A DNA stretch of 31,535 nt from CAZJDM01 sp964544765. Lineage in GTDB: Bacteria; Bdellovibrionota_B; Oligoflexia; CAYFLR01. A program made the position numbers and the translations under genes. The DNA lies in contig CAZJDM010000039.1 in the NCBI GenBank assembly GCA_964544765.1, forward strand, positions 1 to 31,535, written 5' to 3'. Within the stretch, counting starts at the first letter, position 1. Each line of letters opens with the position of its first letter. Below, one piece after another: positions 24,144 through 31,535 of the stretch. The notes under the pieces were generated by a model. The model had not been told where the DNA came from. It did no database searches and saw only the letters and a program-made list of their open reading frames with translations.

Positions 24144-24998
24144 TTATAAAATTTCTATATCAGGAAATTCCTTTTCTTTAATTTGCTCCAACTCAAAAGG
24201 TTGCTTGGGACCCACATCTTTATCTTGATTTGGATCTATCTGATTAGGTGCTTTAGTGTTCGTTTTGGAAGTTATCAATTTCTCACTTTCAACAGATGAC
24301 TTTTTAACTTTTTTTGCTTTTTTTACTTTTTCTATTGTCGATTTTACACTTCCTCCATTAATTTTCCTTTCAACTTCTTTTCTTTGTAGAATAGTCAATT
24401 GTGGTAACCTTTTATTACGTTTTCTTACAACATATTTTTTTCTACCTAAACGCTTATTAGGCAATTGAAAAAGAAAAGAACCTGGATCAACCACCGTACC
24501 ACTTATATAAAAATTATGATATTTTGTAACAAAAAAATCAGTCGTTTCTTTTTCCTCAACTATTTCCAACCAATAACGTTTTTTGGAAGTTTTTTTAGAC
24601 AAATCACTATGTAATTTATAAGTATTGTTATCAATAATTATCACACTATACCTGAAATTACCCTTAAATAAGATGTTTTTAACATTAATGACATTTCTTT
24701 TTAGATAATCAAATCTAGAATACGGCTTCAATGCCTCTGTCTTATTAACTAAAACTCTTACTGTAACTCCCTTATAATCAGCCAAAATCAAAGCAGTTGC
24801 GATATCGGTAGAAGCTAAAACTGATGTAATTACCAATATCCTATTTTCAGCTTTAGCAATCCGATTTATGAAATAATCCTTTACAACATCAAAGCTTCTA
24901 AAAGTCATATTTATTCCCCAGATATTATTCTGAGAAACTAGAGTAACTAATCCTCCCAATACTAATATTGAAAAATAAATTTTTAATCGTTTTTGCAT
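24144..24998 (-). CDS. Exported PLD-like protein lacking HKD motif
   Basis: A 284-residue protein with an N-terminal signal/anchor (LKIYFSILVLGGLVTLVSQ, residues 5-23). Residues 36-125 have the layout of a phospholipase D-like domain: a helix, the strand ENRILVITSVL, an AL-x-LADYKGVTVRVLVNKTEA segment (core ADYKGVTVRVLVNKTEA), then FRYSVIIIDNNTY (115-127), where the family has H-x-K-x4-D. His and Lys are replaced (R116-S118 region) with only D123 kept, so it is probably not catalytic. The C-terminal third is basic and low in complexity (KKAKKVKKSS), ending acidic. No good Shine-Dalgarno. Fold assignment is from spacing, not search, and only one half-domain is visible. Confidence 0.5.
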   Translation of the reverse strand: MQKRLKIYFSILVLGGLVTLVSQNNIWGINMTFRSFDVVKDYFINRIAKAENRILVITSVLASTDIATALILADYKGVTVRVLVNKTEALKPYSRFDYLKRNVINVKNILFKGNFRYSVIIIDNNTYKLHSDLSKKTSKKRYWLEIVEEKETTDFFVTKYHNFYISGTVVDPGSFLFQLPNKRLGRKKYVVRKRNKRLPQLTILQRKEVERKINGGSVKSTIEKVKKAKKVKKSSVESEKLITSKTNTKAPNQIDPNQDKDVGPKQPFELEQIKEKEFPDIEIL

Positions 24999-25043
24999 AT
25001 TTTGACACCCATGTTTAGAAATAACTTATTTTCTATCAATTTT

Positions 25044-26420
25044 TTAAATCAATTTCTTTAATTTAGCTATAAAAAAACCATCCATTCCTTCCTGGGACTC
25101 TGGAATACTCCAGAACCAGTCATTGTTGATAAATGTCTTACGATAAGCGGGCGGAACTATATCTAAAATATCACATAATTCAAATTTGTTTTTTCCATTT
25201 TTGTTACTTTTTTTCAAAAAATCTTCTATCACCTTACTGGTTTCCTCTTCCTCAAAAGAACACACACTATAAACTAAGTACCCACCTTTTTTCAACAATT
25301 TACTACAATTGTCTAATATAGCGAATTGAATTGTTGATAAAGATGTAAAATCTTCCTTTGTTCTTTTCCATTTTATATCAGGATAACGACGAACAATACC
25401 TAAACCTGAACAAGGAGCATCAATTAATATCTTGTCAAATTTCTTCTTACTCTTGAATTCACTAGCATCTCCCTTAATGACTTCAACTCCGGTAACTCCA
25501 AGTCGACTTAAGTTTTCTTCAATCAACTTGATCTTATCATCAGATTTATCTATGGCGACTATATCCGCTTTACCATTAGCTAGCTCATAAATATGAGTTA
25601 ACTTTCCACCAGGAGCGCTGCAACAATCAAGAATTCTATCATTCTCCTCAGGTTGCAAAACATATGAGGCCATTTGAGAAACTTCATCCTGAATATATAA
25701 CTTCCCATCTGAAAACTCTTGACTCTCATTAATATTAGCAAAAGAGGCAAGATGATAGCATCCTCCCAATGGTCTTCTAATCATTTTTAAATGATAATTT
25801 TTTAGCATCAAGGATGAAAAATCATCAAAGGAACCTTCTATTTTCAATTTATTTACTCTAATCGTAACTGGCCCTGGATGATTGCTTGCATACATAATAC
25901 GAGCGGCCCTTTCAATTCCAAACCGTTCTTTCCATTTCTCAGCTAACCACTGCGGATAAGATAACAACGCGTAATAATATTCTTCATTTAAAGATCTTTT
26001 TTCAATTTTACGATAGAAATTAATCTGTCTGGAAACTCCTCTCAACACCGCGTTTATAAAATTCTTGGCCTTAAATTTATTTAATTTTTTGCACAATTCA
26101 ACTCCTTCATGAACCACTGCTCTAGGTGGGACCTTATCCATGTATAAGAGTTGATATATACTTAATATCAATAGTATCAATAAATCTGGTTCAATTTCAT
26201 CAATGTTCCTTTTAGCCGTTGTCACGGCGATCCACTCCAACTTTAACTTCCACCGAACCGTTCCTAAACATATTTCATATGCGAACCTCTTATCGCGATC
26301 AGAAAGTTGATACTTACTAAATTCGGTATTTATCGATGCCTCTAAATCTCTTTTGTTGATTAAACAATCTGATAAAATATTATGACAGATTAATCTAACA
26401 TTCTGCTTTTGATCTTTCAT
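25044..26420 (-). CDS. rsmB: 16S rRNA (cytosine-5) methyltransferase RsmB
   Basis: Methylates C967 of 16S rRNA using S-adenosylmethionine. Using the ATG at 26420, the 458-residue protein has an N-terminal NusB-like RNA-binding region (residues ~1-140, KFKAKNFINAVLRGVSR), then a Rossmann methyltransferase: DCCSAPGGKLTHI (265-277), the first catalytic Cys C337 in DAPCSGLG, and the second C387 in VYSVCSFEEEE. The ORF extends 16 codons further, but 26420 is preferred because its ATGA overlaps the lapB stop codon and GGAGAAAG lies just before it. Length and motifs are normal. Confidence 0.95.
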   Translation of the reverse strand: MKDQKQNVRLICHNILSDCLINKRDLEASINTEFSKYQLSDRDKRFAYEICLGTVRWKLKLEWIAVTTAKRNIDEIEPDLLILLILSIYQLLYMDKVPPRAVVHEGVELCKKLNKFKAKNFINAVLRGVSRQINFYRKIEKRSLNEEYYYALLSYPQWLAEKWKERFGIERAARIMYASNHPGPVTIRVNKLKIEGSFDDFSSLMLKNYHLKMIRRPLGGCYHLASFANINESQEFSDGKLYIQDEVSQMASYVLQPEENDRILDCCSAPGGKLTHIYELANGKADIVAIDKSDDKIKLIEENLSRLGVTGVEVIKGDASEFKSKKKFDKILIDAPCSGLGIVRRYPDIKWKRTKEDFTSLSTIQFAILDNCSKLLKKGGYLVYSVCSFEEEETSKVIEDFLKKSNKNGKNKFELCDILDIVPPAYRKTFINNDWFWSIPESQEGMDGFFIAKLKKLI

Positions 26421-27622
26421 ACTTTCTCCATCGCCCAAGAAACGCCAAAAGTATCCAATAACCCACACTTAGGGCATCTCAAATAATATGATTTAGTTCC
26501 AAAACCGCATTCACAACACGAAAATCGTCTAAAATATTCGTCTCCCATCCAATTAAATATCTCTAACAAATGATCCTTTACAAATGAATCCCTTTGATTA
26601 TCTAAACAAATCTTTTTAATAAAAGGAACTCCATCTAAAAATATTGGATAATCTTTTAATAACTGTACTAAGGTATTCTTAGCCTCATCTAGGTTTTGAT
26701 TTTTTATATGATAAACAATCATATAATACCTAATATAGGCTGTTTCTTCTACTTTTTTTTGGTATAAGTCAATTTGTCCCACAAACTCCTGAGTCGATAA
26801 TATCCCTTGTTCCATCAACTCTACCAAGTAATTTAGAATAAGAATATTAATGGTCACAATCGGTCCAAATATCTCTTTAAATAAATGCAGCATTTTGATC
26901 AATTTCCCTTCTTTTTCCATCAATAATGCTAATTCGAACCTAGCTATGGTACAATTTTTATTCTCTGCTATTGCTTTACTGAAGTACTTTCTACTTTCTT
27001 TATACTCTCTCATATCTACAAATTTCTTACCTATCTGAACTAATATAAAAGCTTTTTGGCTACTTTTATCTATTTTAGTAATTTTTTGAATTTTATTTAA
27101 TACCTGATAAGCTCTTTCCCAATCACCCTGTTCAACCAAAATATCAAATAGTAGCTGAAGTACCTGATGACTTTTGTCTCCCAAAGACAACACTTGATCC
27201 AACATCTCAATAGAACGATCAATTAAACCGACACATCGATAATCCAGAGCCATTTCATACAAGGTTTTCCTCACAACAGATTGATCATCAGGCTCCCTAA
27301 CTAATATATTTTCATGTATTCGCAAAGCTTTGTTGATCTCCCCTGTGTTCCTGCATATTTCAGCAATAATAAAGTATAGATCTAAATTATCAGTATCTAT
27401 CTGGACTATATTCGTAACTACCTGGTTGGCTTCTTGATATTTCTGCTTGATTAAATAGTCTAAAGCTGTGCCATATAGATCTAATGTTTTCTTTAGTTCT
27501 GAACCCTCATTTCGAGATTTGAGAAATTTAATTCCTGATTTCATGAAGAAAACTAATGCCACAAACACTCCAACAATAAATGCCAGAATTGTAACTATAA
27601 ACCAAATGGCATATGTTTCCAT
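26417..27622 (-). CDS. lapB: LapB: LPS assembly / LpxC-regulating protein
   Basis: LapB (YciM) is an inner-membrane protein facing the cytosol that coordinates LPS synthesis; in E. coli it directs FtsH to degrade LpxC. Seen: one N-terminal TM helix (about residues 4-27), a run of TPRs (residues ~45-350, e.g. NTGEINKALRIHENILVREP), and a C-terminal rubredoxin-like zinc knuckle with C369-x2-C372 and C383-x2-C386. Length (401) matches E. coli LapB. It lies 15 bp after lapA and overlaps rsmB by four bases (ATGA), so translation is coupled. A weak GGTG precedes the start. Confidence 0.95.
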   Translation of the reverse strand: METYAIWFIVTILAFIVGVFVALVFFMKSGIKFLKSRNEGSELKKTLDLYGTALDYLIKQKYQEANQVVTNIVQIDTDNLDLYFIIAEICRNTGEINKALRIHENILVREPDDQSVVRKTLYEMALDYRCVGLIDRSIEMLDQVLSLGDKSHQVLQLLFDILVEQGDWERAYQVLNKIQKITKIDKSSQKAFILVQIGKKFVDMREYKESRKYFSKAIAENKNCTIARFELALLMEKEGKLIKMLHLFKEIFGPIVTINILILNYLVELMEQGILSTQEFVGQIDLYQKKVEETAYIRYYMIVYHIKNQNLDEAKNTLVQLLKDYPIFLDGVPFIKKICLDNQRDSFVKDHLLEIFNWMGDEYFRRFSCCECGFGTKSYYLRCPKCGLLDTFGVSWAMEKV

Positions 27623-27637
27623 TAATCAATTTCACCA

Positions 27638-28069
27638 TCAACTTGTTGATATTTCTTTCATTTTAATTTCTTCATCGTCATCAGCATATCTCTCCGCGTA
27701 TCTCCTTCCCATCATCGGTACCCTACCTTGTTCATAGTTATTATTATGATTTGATTGTTCATCAATAATATTCTGTTCTATAGGTAAGGTTCTTAAATAA
27801 TCTAATTCTTTTTCAGTCTTTTTTAAGTCTTTCTTTAACAACCTAATTTGATTAAACATAGATAAAAACTCAAACAAACCATATATAGCTGTAATAACGA
27901 TCCCCAGAAAAAATGATCCTAATATAAGTAAATATAGAGAAATCTTGGTTTGAGATACCCCAAAAATATTTACATCAACCTCCACCTGGTTTTTCATGCA
28001 AAATATAAATCCAGCCAGACCGGCTCCAACTATTATCAAAAGTTTGATTAATTTTAAGGCGCCTTTCAT
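27638..28069 (-). CDS. lapA: LapA-domain inner-membrane protein
   Basis: A 143-residue protein with two transmembrane helices (about residues 7-25 and 43-67) and a short periplasmic loop (KNQVEVDVNIFGVSQTKI), followed by a cytosolic coiled-coil helix (IRLLKKDLKKTEKELDYLRT) and a polar tail. This matches LapA (DUF1049), the partner of LapB in LPS assembly. GGAGGGGG lies 2 nt before the ATG, another unusually G-rich ribosome-binding site. It is separated from the sppA stop by a 67-bp spacer that holds a truncated palindromic element. Confidence 0.9.
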   Translation of the reverse strand: MKGALKLIKLLIIVGAGLAGFIFCMKNQVEVDVNIFGVSQTKISLYLLILGSFFLGIVITAIYGLFEFLSMFNQIRLLKKDLKKTEKELDYLRTLPIEQNIIDEQSNHNNNYEQGRVPMMGRRYAERYADDDEEIKMKEISTS

Positions 28070-28090
28070 ACCCCCTCCACATGTTCTACC

Positions 28091-28127
28091 TAGATTGCGC
28101 AGAAATTGGCTTTTTAAGCGTAATCTA
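28091..28127. repeat. Internally deleted copy of the palindromic element
   Basis: TAGATTGCG is joined directly to CAGAAATTGGCTTTTT, which is followed by an AAGCGTAATCTA end. This equals the left end of the 825-948 element fused to its right 28 bp, with two base differences and about 80 bp missing. Flanks are C...G, extending the terminal pairing to CTAGATT/AATCTAG. It lies between sppA and lapA. Confidence 0.65.
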
Positions 28128-28136
28128 GCAATCTAT

Positions 28137-29036
28137 CTATATAACTCGATTACTGACCACCATCTGTCCAAAAACATTCATTAAAGAATTTACTTGTTGG
28201 AAAAATTCTTCCAAATATAACATCTTATTCTTGGAAGGATAAACCAAATCATACTTACCTTCCAACCCCGCTAAACCAGCTAATAACTTTGCAGTTTCAT
28301 CTAATCCTCCGAAGGAGTCAATCAATCCAAATTCAAGAGCTTGAAATCCTGTTAAAACCCTGCCATCAGCAATCTTTTCAACCTCAGCTAAAGACATTCC
28401 TCGACCTCTCGACACATCCATTTTAAATTGATTGTGTATATCACCAATCAATTTTTCCATCATTTTACGTTCATCAGGTAATAATTTTCTATGAGGAGAT
28501 AATACATCTTTATACTTACCTGATTTAAGTACAATGGGATCTAATTTTAAAAACTTAAATAATTCCTGCATATTTAAACTTTGGGCAATTACCCCAATAC
28601 TACCTGTGAGCGTTCCCGGATTTGCGACAATTTTATCACAAGCAGCCGCAATATAATAACCCCCTGAAGCTGCCACACTCGCTAAACTTGCTATAACTTT
28701 TTTCTTTTTCTTGATTTCATTAATGCGCAGGTATATTTCTTGAGCTGGAGCAACCGCTCCTCCTGGGGAATCGATCCTAACTATTATACCCTTAATATCT
28801 TGATCGCTAGCAAAATTATTGAGCCTTTCAATAATTTTTTTAGAGTCAGTTATTAAGCCCTTAATCTCTACTACTCCTAATTGATAATCACCATCAATAT
28901 TAATTGATGATTTGTCTTGAGCAATTTCTCCAATTTGGCTCACTGTGAAAGCCAACAATATAAAGGAAAAGAATACAACAAAAATAAAAATTCCACCTAA
29001 AGTCGCTAAAATCCACAATACAGGATGATATTTCAT
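28137..29036 (-). CDS. sppA: Signal peptide peptidase SppA (S49 family)
   Basis: A membrane-bound serine protease of 299 residues that digests cleaved signal peptides. Seen: an N-terminal TM helix (about residues 5-34), the GVVEIKGLI strand, IIVRIDSPGGAVAPAQE (84-100), the nucleophile S124 in SVAASGGYYIA and the general base K176 in SGKYKD, 52 residues later as in the B. subtilis enzyme. TGSIGVI and a helical C-terminal domain complete the family pattern. It is the short (single-domain) form. GAGG lies about 6 nt before the ATG. Neighbours are murI upstream and lapA downstream. Confidence 0.96.
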   Translation of the reverse strand: MKYHPVLWILATLGGIFIFVVFFSFILLAFTVSQIGEIAQDKSSINIDGDYQLGVVEIKGLITDSKKIIERLNNFASDQDIKGIIVRIDSPGGAVAPAQEIYLRINEIKKKKKVIASLASVAASGGYYIAAACDKIVANPGTLTGSIGVIAQSLNMQELFKFLKLDPIVLKSGKYKDVLSPHRKLLPDERKMMEKLIGDIHNQFKMDVSRGRGMSLAEVEKIADGRVLTGFQALEFGLIDSFGGLDETAKLLAGLAGLEGKYDLVYPSKNKMLYLEEFFQQVNSLMNVFGQMVVSNRVI

Positions 29037-29114
29037 ATTAGACCTCTATATTAACTTAAAAAATGTGCGAGTGAAACCTGCACATCGTATTAATTTAGTT
29101 CATATCGGATTAAA

Positions 29115-29900
29115 TTACAATCTCCAATATTCTAAGGGAACATTTTTCTTTAAAATTGATTTGGCCATTTTTTCAAATTGCTTGGTAATGTCAGAAGCTA
29201 GTAGCCTTAATTTCCCTTTTTTGGAAAGTTTCTGTTCTATTTCAGGAGATTGTAGAAGAAATTCTTTAATGGAACTAGCAACAGATAAGGAAGAATCAAT
29301 AACATGAACATTTTTACCCATAATTCTTTTTACAACGCTCTTTAACAATGGATAATGGGTACATCCCAAAATAACAGTATCAATACGTTTACCCTTAAGC
29401 GGATGTAGATATTTCTTTAGAATCTTGCTAGTCTCAGGTTTACCTAACCACCCTTCCTCAACTAAAGGAACTAATAACGGACATGCATTTGAATAAACTT
29501 TCACTGACTCATTTATATCTGTAATTTTTCTTTTATATACCCCACTGGCAATAGTTCCTCTTGTACCAATTATACCGATGTTTTTGGTTTTTGTTACTTG
29601 TAATGAAGACTGTACAGCCGGTGATACAACTTCAAAAATGGGAACCTGAAATTTTTCAGAAATATGTTGAGTAGCATAACTTGAAGCAGTATTACACCCT
29701 ATAACAATAATTTTGGCTCCCTTGTCAATTAAGAACTTAGTATTCTCCAAGGCATACTCTGTAACCATTTTAGGACTCTTGTTCCCATAGGGACTTCTAG
29801 CCAAATCACCGAAATAAATCAGGTCATATTCGGAGAGTGTATCAGATATAGCCTTTACGACCGTCACTCCCCCAATCCCTGAATCAAAAACACCTATCAT
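29115..29900 (-). CDS. murI: Glutamate racemase
   Basis: Makes D-glutamate for peptidoglycan by moving the alpha proton between two cysteines. Seen: IGVFDSGIGG (2-11) with D6, YFGDLARSPYG (29-39), the catalytic C69 in IGCNTASS and C180 in LGCTHYPLL. Length (261) is normal. It starts 21 bp after the rpsA stop, consistent with one transcript. No clear Shine-Dalgarno is visible, which may mean coupling to rpsA translation. Confidence 0.97.
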   Translation of the reverse strand: MIGVFDSGIGGVTVVKAISDTLSEYDLIYFGDLARSPYGNKSPKMVTEYALENTKFLIDKGAKIIVIGCNTASSYATQHISEKFQVPIFEVVSPAVQSSLQVTKTKNIGIIGTRGTIASGVYKRKITDINESVKVYSNACPLLVPLVEEGWLGKPETSKILKKYLHPLKGKRIDTVILGCTHYPLLKSVVKRIMGKNVHVIDSSLSVASSIKEFLLQSPEIEQKLSKKGKLRLLASDITKQFEKMAKSILKKNVPLEYWRL

Positions 29901-29921
29901 ATTTATGGTTTTTCACTAAGA

Positions 29922-31535
29922 TTAAGTATTAACTTCGTTTTCTGAGACTTCTTCTGGTGCTTCTTCTGATGCTTCTGGTAAAGGTGACTCCTTATTTTCC
30001 TTCTCTTGTTGAGCCTTTTGTAAGGCTTCGCCCATAGCACTCTTAGGAGTTTTATCTATTTTTTTGTTATAGTCTTCCACATTCTGACTAGCATCGTCTG
30101 TTAATAATCTTTTACGGCTTAAAGAGATCTTACGCTCACCAGAGTCAATTGACTGAACAACAAATTCAATTTCATCACCCTCTTTAAATTCTTTGGTAGG
30201 ATCCTCAACCTTTTCTTCAGCCAATTCAGATAAATGAATAAGACCATCAATTCCATTTCCTAAATCTACAAATACACCAAAATCTGATACACGAACAATT
30301 TTACCACTACCTTTAGAACCCTCTGGATGATCCTCTACAACCTTGATCCATGGATCCTCTTCTAATTGCTTAATTCCTAAAGAGAAGCGTTCATTATCAA
30401 TATCAATATTAAGAACTTTAGCCTTAATTTCTTGGCTTTTCTTAAATAGCTCAGAAGGATGTTTAACTCGTTCGGTCCAGGATATATCCGATATATGAAT
30501 AAGACCATCAATACCTTCTTCAATACCAACAAATATTCCAAAATCAGTGATATTGCGTATTTTCCCCGTAATCTCCTGACCAATATCATATTTTTTGGCA
30601 ATCTCCAGCCAAGGATTAGGCATAATCTGTTTCATACCTAAGGATATACGTTTATTTTCTGGTGATATATCTAATATAACTACTTCTACTTCCTGACCAA
30701 TTTCTACCAGTTTAGCAGGAGTTTTATTTCTTCGGTTCCATGACATTTCAGATACATGGATCAGACCCTCTATGCCGTCTTCCAGTTCCACAAACGCTCC
30801 ATAGTCAGCTATACTAACAATTCTACCTTTAACCTTCTGATCAACATTGTAATTTTCCGCCGCTTTCTGCCATGGATCAGGTAAAATTTGTTTTAAACCT
30901 AAAGAAACTCTCTGCTTTTCTTCATCATAATTCAATATTTTTACGTTGATATCATCACCCACCTGAAACAATTCAGAAGGATGAGAAATACGTCCCCAAG
31001 ACATGTCTGTTATATGTAATAACCCATCTATACCACCTAAATCTATAAATGCGCCATAATCAGTGATATTCTTAACAATACCCGCCAGTATTTTACCATT
31101 TTGAATTTGATCAAGAGTTTTCTTCTTCAATGTCTCTCTATCTTTTTCCAGTAAAGCACGACGAGAAAGGACAATGTTCCCTCGTTTTTTATTAAATTTT
31201 ATAACTTTAAATTTATAGGTTTGACCTAGTAATTTATTCAAATCTCTGACCGGTCTTAAATCAACCTGTGATCCTGGTAGAAAAGCTTTTACTCCGATAT
31301 CTACCGCTAACCCACCTTTTACTCTACTAATAATTTTTCCTTCAATAACCTCATCTCGTTCTGTGGCTGCTTGAATCTGGTCCCAAGCCTTCATCATATC
31401 CGCTTTATGTTTAGATAAGATCATCATTCCACGATCATCTTCAAATTTATCAATATAAACATCAATTTCGTCACCTTCATTCACAGAGACTTTTCCATCA
31501 ATGCCCATGAATTCATCCATCTGGATCTGCCCAAT
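29922..31535 (-). CDS. rpsA: 30S ribosomal protein S1, N-terminus outside window
   Basis: S1 binds mRNA on the small ribosomal subunit and promotes translation initiation. Six S1 (OB-fold) repeats are seen: the first partial at the window edge (KVSVNEGDEIDVYIDKFEDD, cut by the border), then repeats marked by DIGVKAFLPGSQVD, ITDYGAFIDLGGIDGLLHIT, IADYGAFVELEDGIEGLIHV, ITDFGIFVGIEEGIDGLIHI and VSDFGVFVDLGNGIDGLIHL. An acidic tail rich in Glu follows (PEASEEAPEEVSENE). The frame runs off the window at 31535, so the true start is beyond it; the ATG at 31520 is probably internal. First gene of the long minus-strand run that includes murI, sppA and lapAB. Confidence 0.97.
   Translation of the reverse strand: MGQIQMDEFMGIDGKVSVNEGDEIDVYIDKFEDDRGMMILSKHKADMMKAWDQIQAATERDEVIEGKIISRVKGGLAVDIGVKAFLPGSQVDLRPVRDLNKLLGQTYKFKVIKFNKKRGNIVLSRRALLEKDRETLKKKTLDQIQNGKILAGIVKNITDYGAFIDLGGIDGLLHITDMSWGRISHPSELFQVGDDINVKILNYDEEKQRVSLGLKQILPDPWQKAAENYNVDQKVKGRIVSIADYGAFVELEDGIEGLIHVSEMSWNRRNKTPAKLVEIGQEVEVVILDISPENKRISLGMKQIMPNPWLEIAKKYDIGQEITGKIRNITDFGIFVGIEEGIDGLIHISDISWTERVKHPSELFKKSQEIKAKVLNIDIDNERFSLGIKQLEEDPWIKVVEDHPEGSKGSGKIVRVSDFGVFVDLGNGIDGLIHLSELAEEKVEDPTKEFKEGDEIEFVVQSIDSGERKISLSRKRLLTDDASQNVEDYNKKIDKTPKSAMGEALQKAQQEKENKESPLPEASEEAPEEVSENEVNT

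Noticed and set aside
1..31535. tRNA, rRNA, CRISPR arrays or complete insertion sequences
   Set aside because: Intergenic gaps were read through for tRNA T-loops, regular spacer repeats and transposase frames; none was found.

Overview
The window is an AT-rich, gene-dense bacterial chromosome segment. The organism is Gram-negative: it has two heptosyltransferase-type (GT9) genes for LPS core, a LapA/LapB pair that controls LPS synthesis, lipoproteins, and a sigma-54-dependent NtrC-type regulator. GroES/GroEL, pyruvate phosphate dikinase and a receiver-TPR protein sit alongside. This mix fits a deltaproteobacterium-grade or Bdellovibrionota-like lineage. That placement is inference and needs marker-gene phylogeny.

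Layout. 1-814: 3' end of pyruvate phosphate dikinase (+). 825-948: a MITE-like palindromic element. 946-5512 (-): a large lipoprotein followed by an exported protein with a degenerate protein-kinase N-lobe and catalytic loop. 5513-6149: a mostly gene-free AT-rich stretch with a strong terminator and an orphan coding-like fragment. 6150-10595: LPS-core glycosyltransferase locus, one GT2 gene (-) divergent from GT4-GT9-GT9 (+). 10743-13456 (-): CCA-adding enzyme and sigma-54 response regulator. 13647-13823 (+): a tiny membrane protein. 14028-17553 (-): groEL, groES, a bifunctional-nuclease-family protein and trmB. 17701-18534 (+): TPR/two-TM protein. 18586-21411 (-): a pseudo-receiver TPR protein and a degenerate ImmA/IrrE-like regulator. 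21653-31535 (-): a long co-directional run reading rpsA, murI, sppA, lapA, lapB, rsmB, a PLD-like exported protein, an acyltransferase, a small lipoprotein and ispA.

Functional themes. Envelope biogenesis dominates (LPS core, LapAB, SppA, MurI, PlsC-like acyltransferase, polyprenyl synthase, lipoproteins), mixed with translation and protein quality control (RpsA, RsmB, TrmB, CCA enzyme, GroESL). Several proteins keep a recognisable fold but lack key residues: an exported pseudokinase, a receiver with Ser at the phospho-Asp site, an ImmA-like domain without its His ligands, and a PLD-like domain without HKD. At DNA level the notable items are a dispersed terminal-inverted-repeat element whose ends coincide with stop codons, a 34-bp repeat that triplicates a translation start, poly-G tracts near starts, an 18-bp perfect palindrome, and an orphan promoter/RBS with no gene behind it. 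No tRNA, rRNA, CRISPR array or intact insertion sequence was seen.
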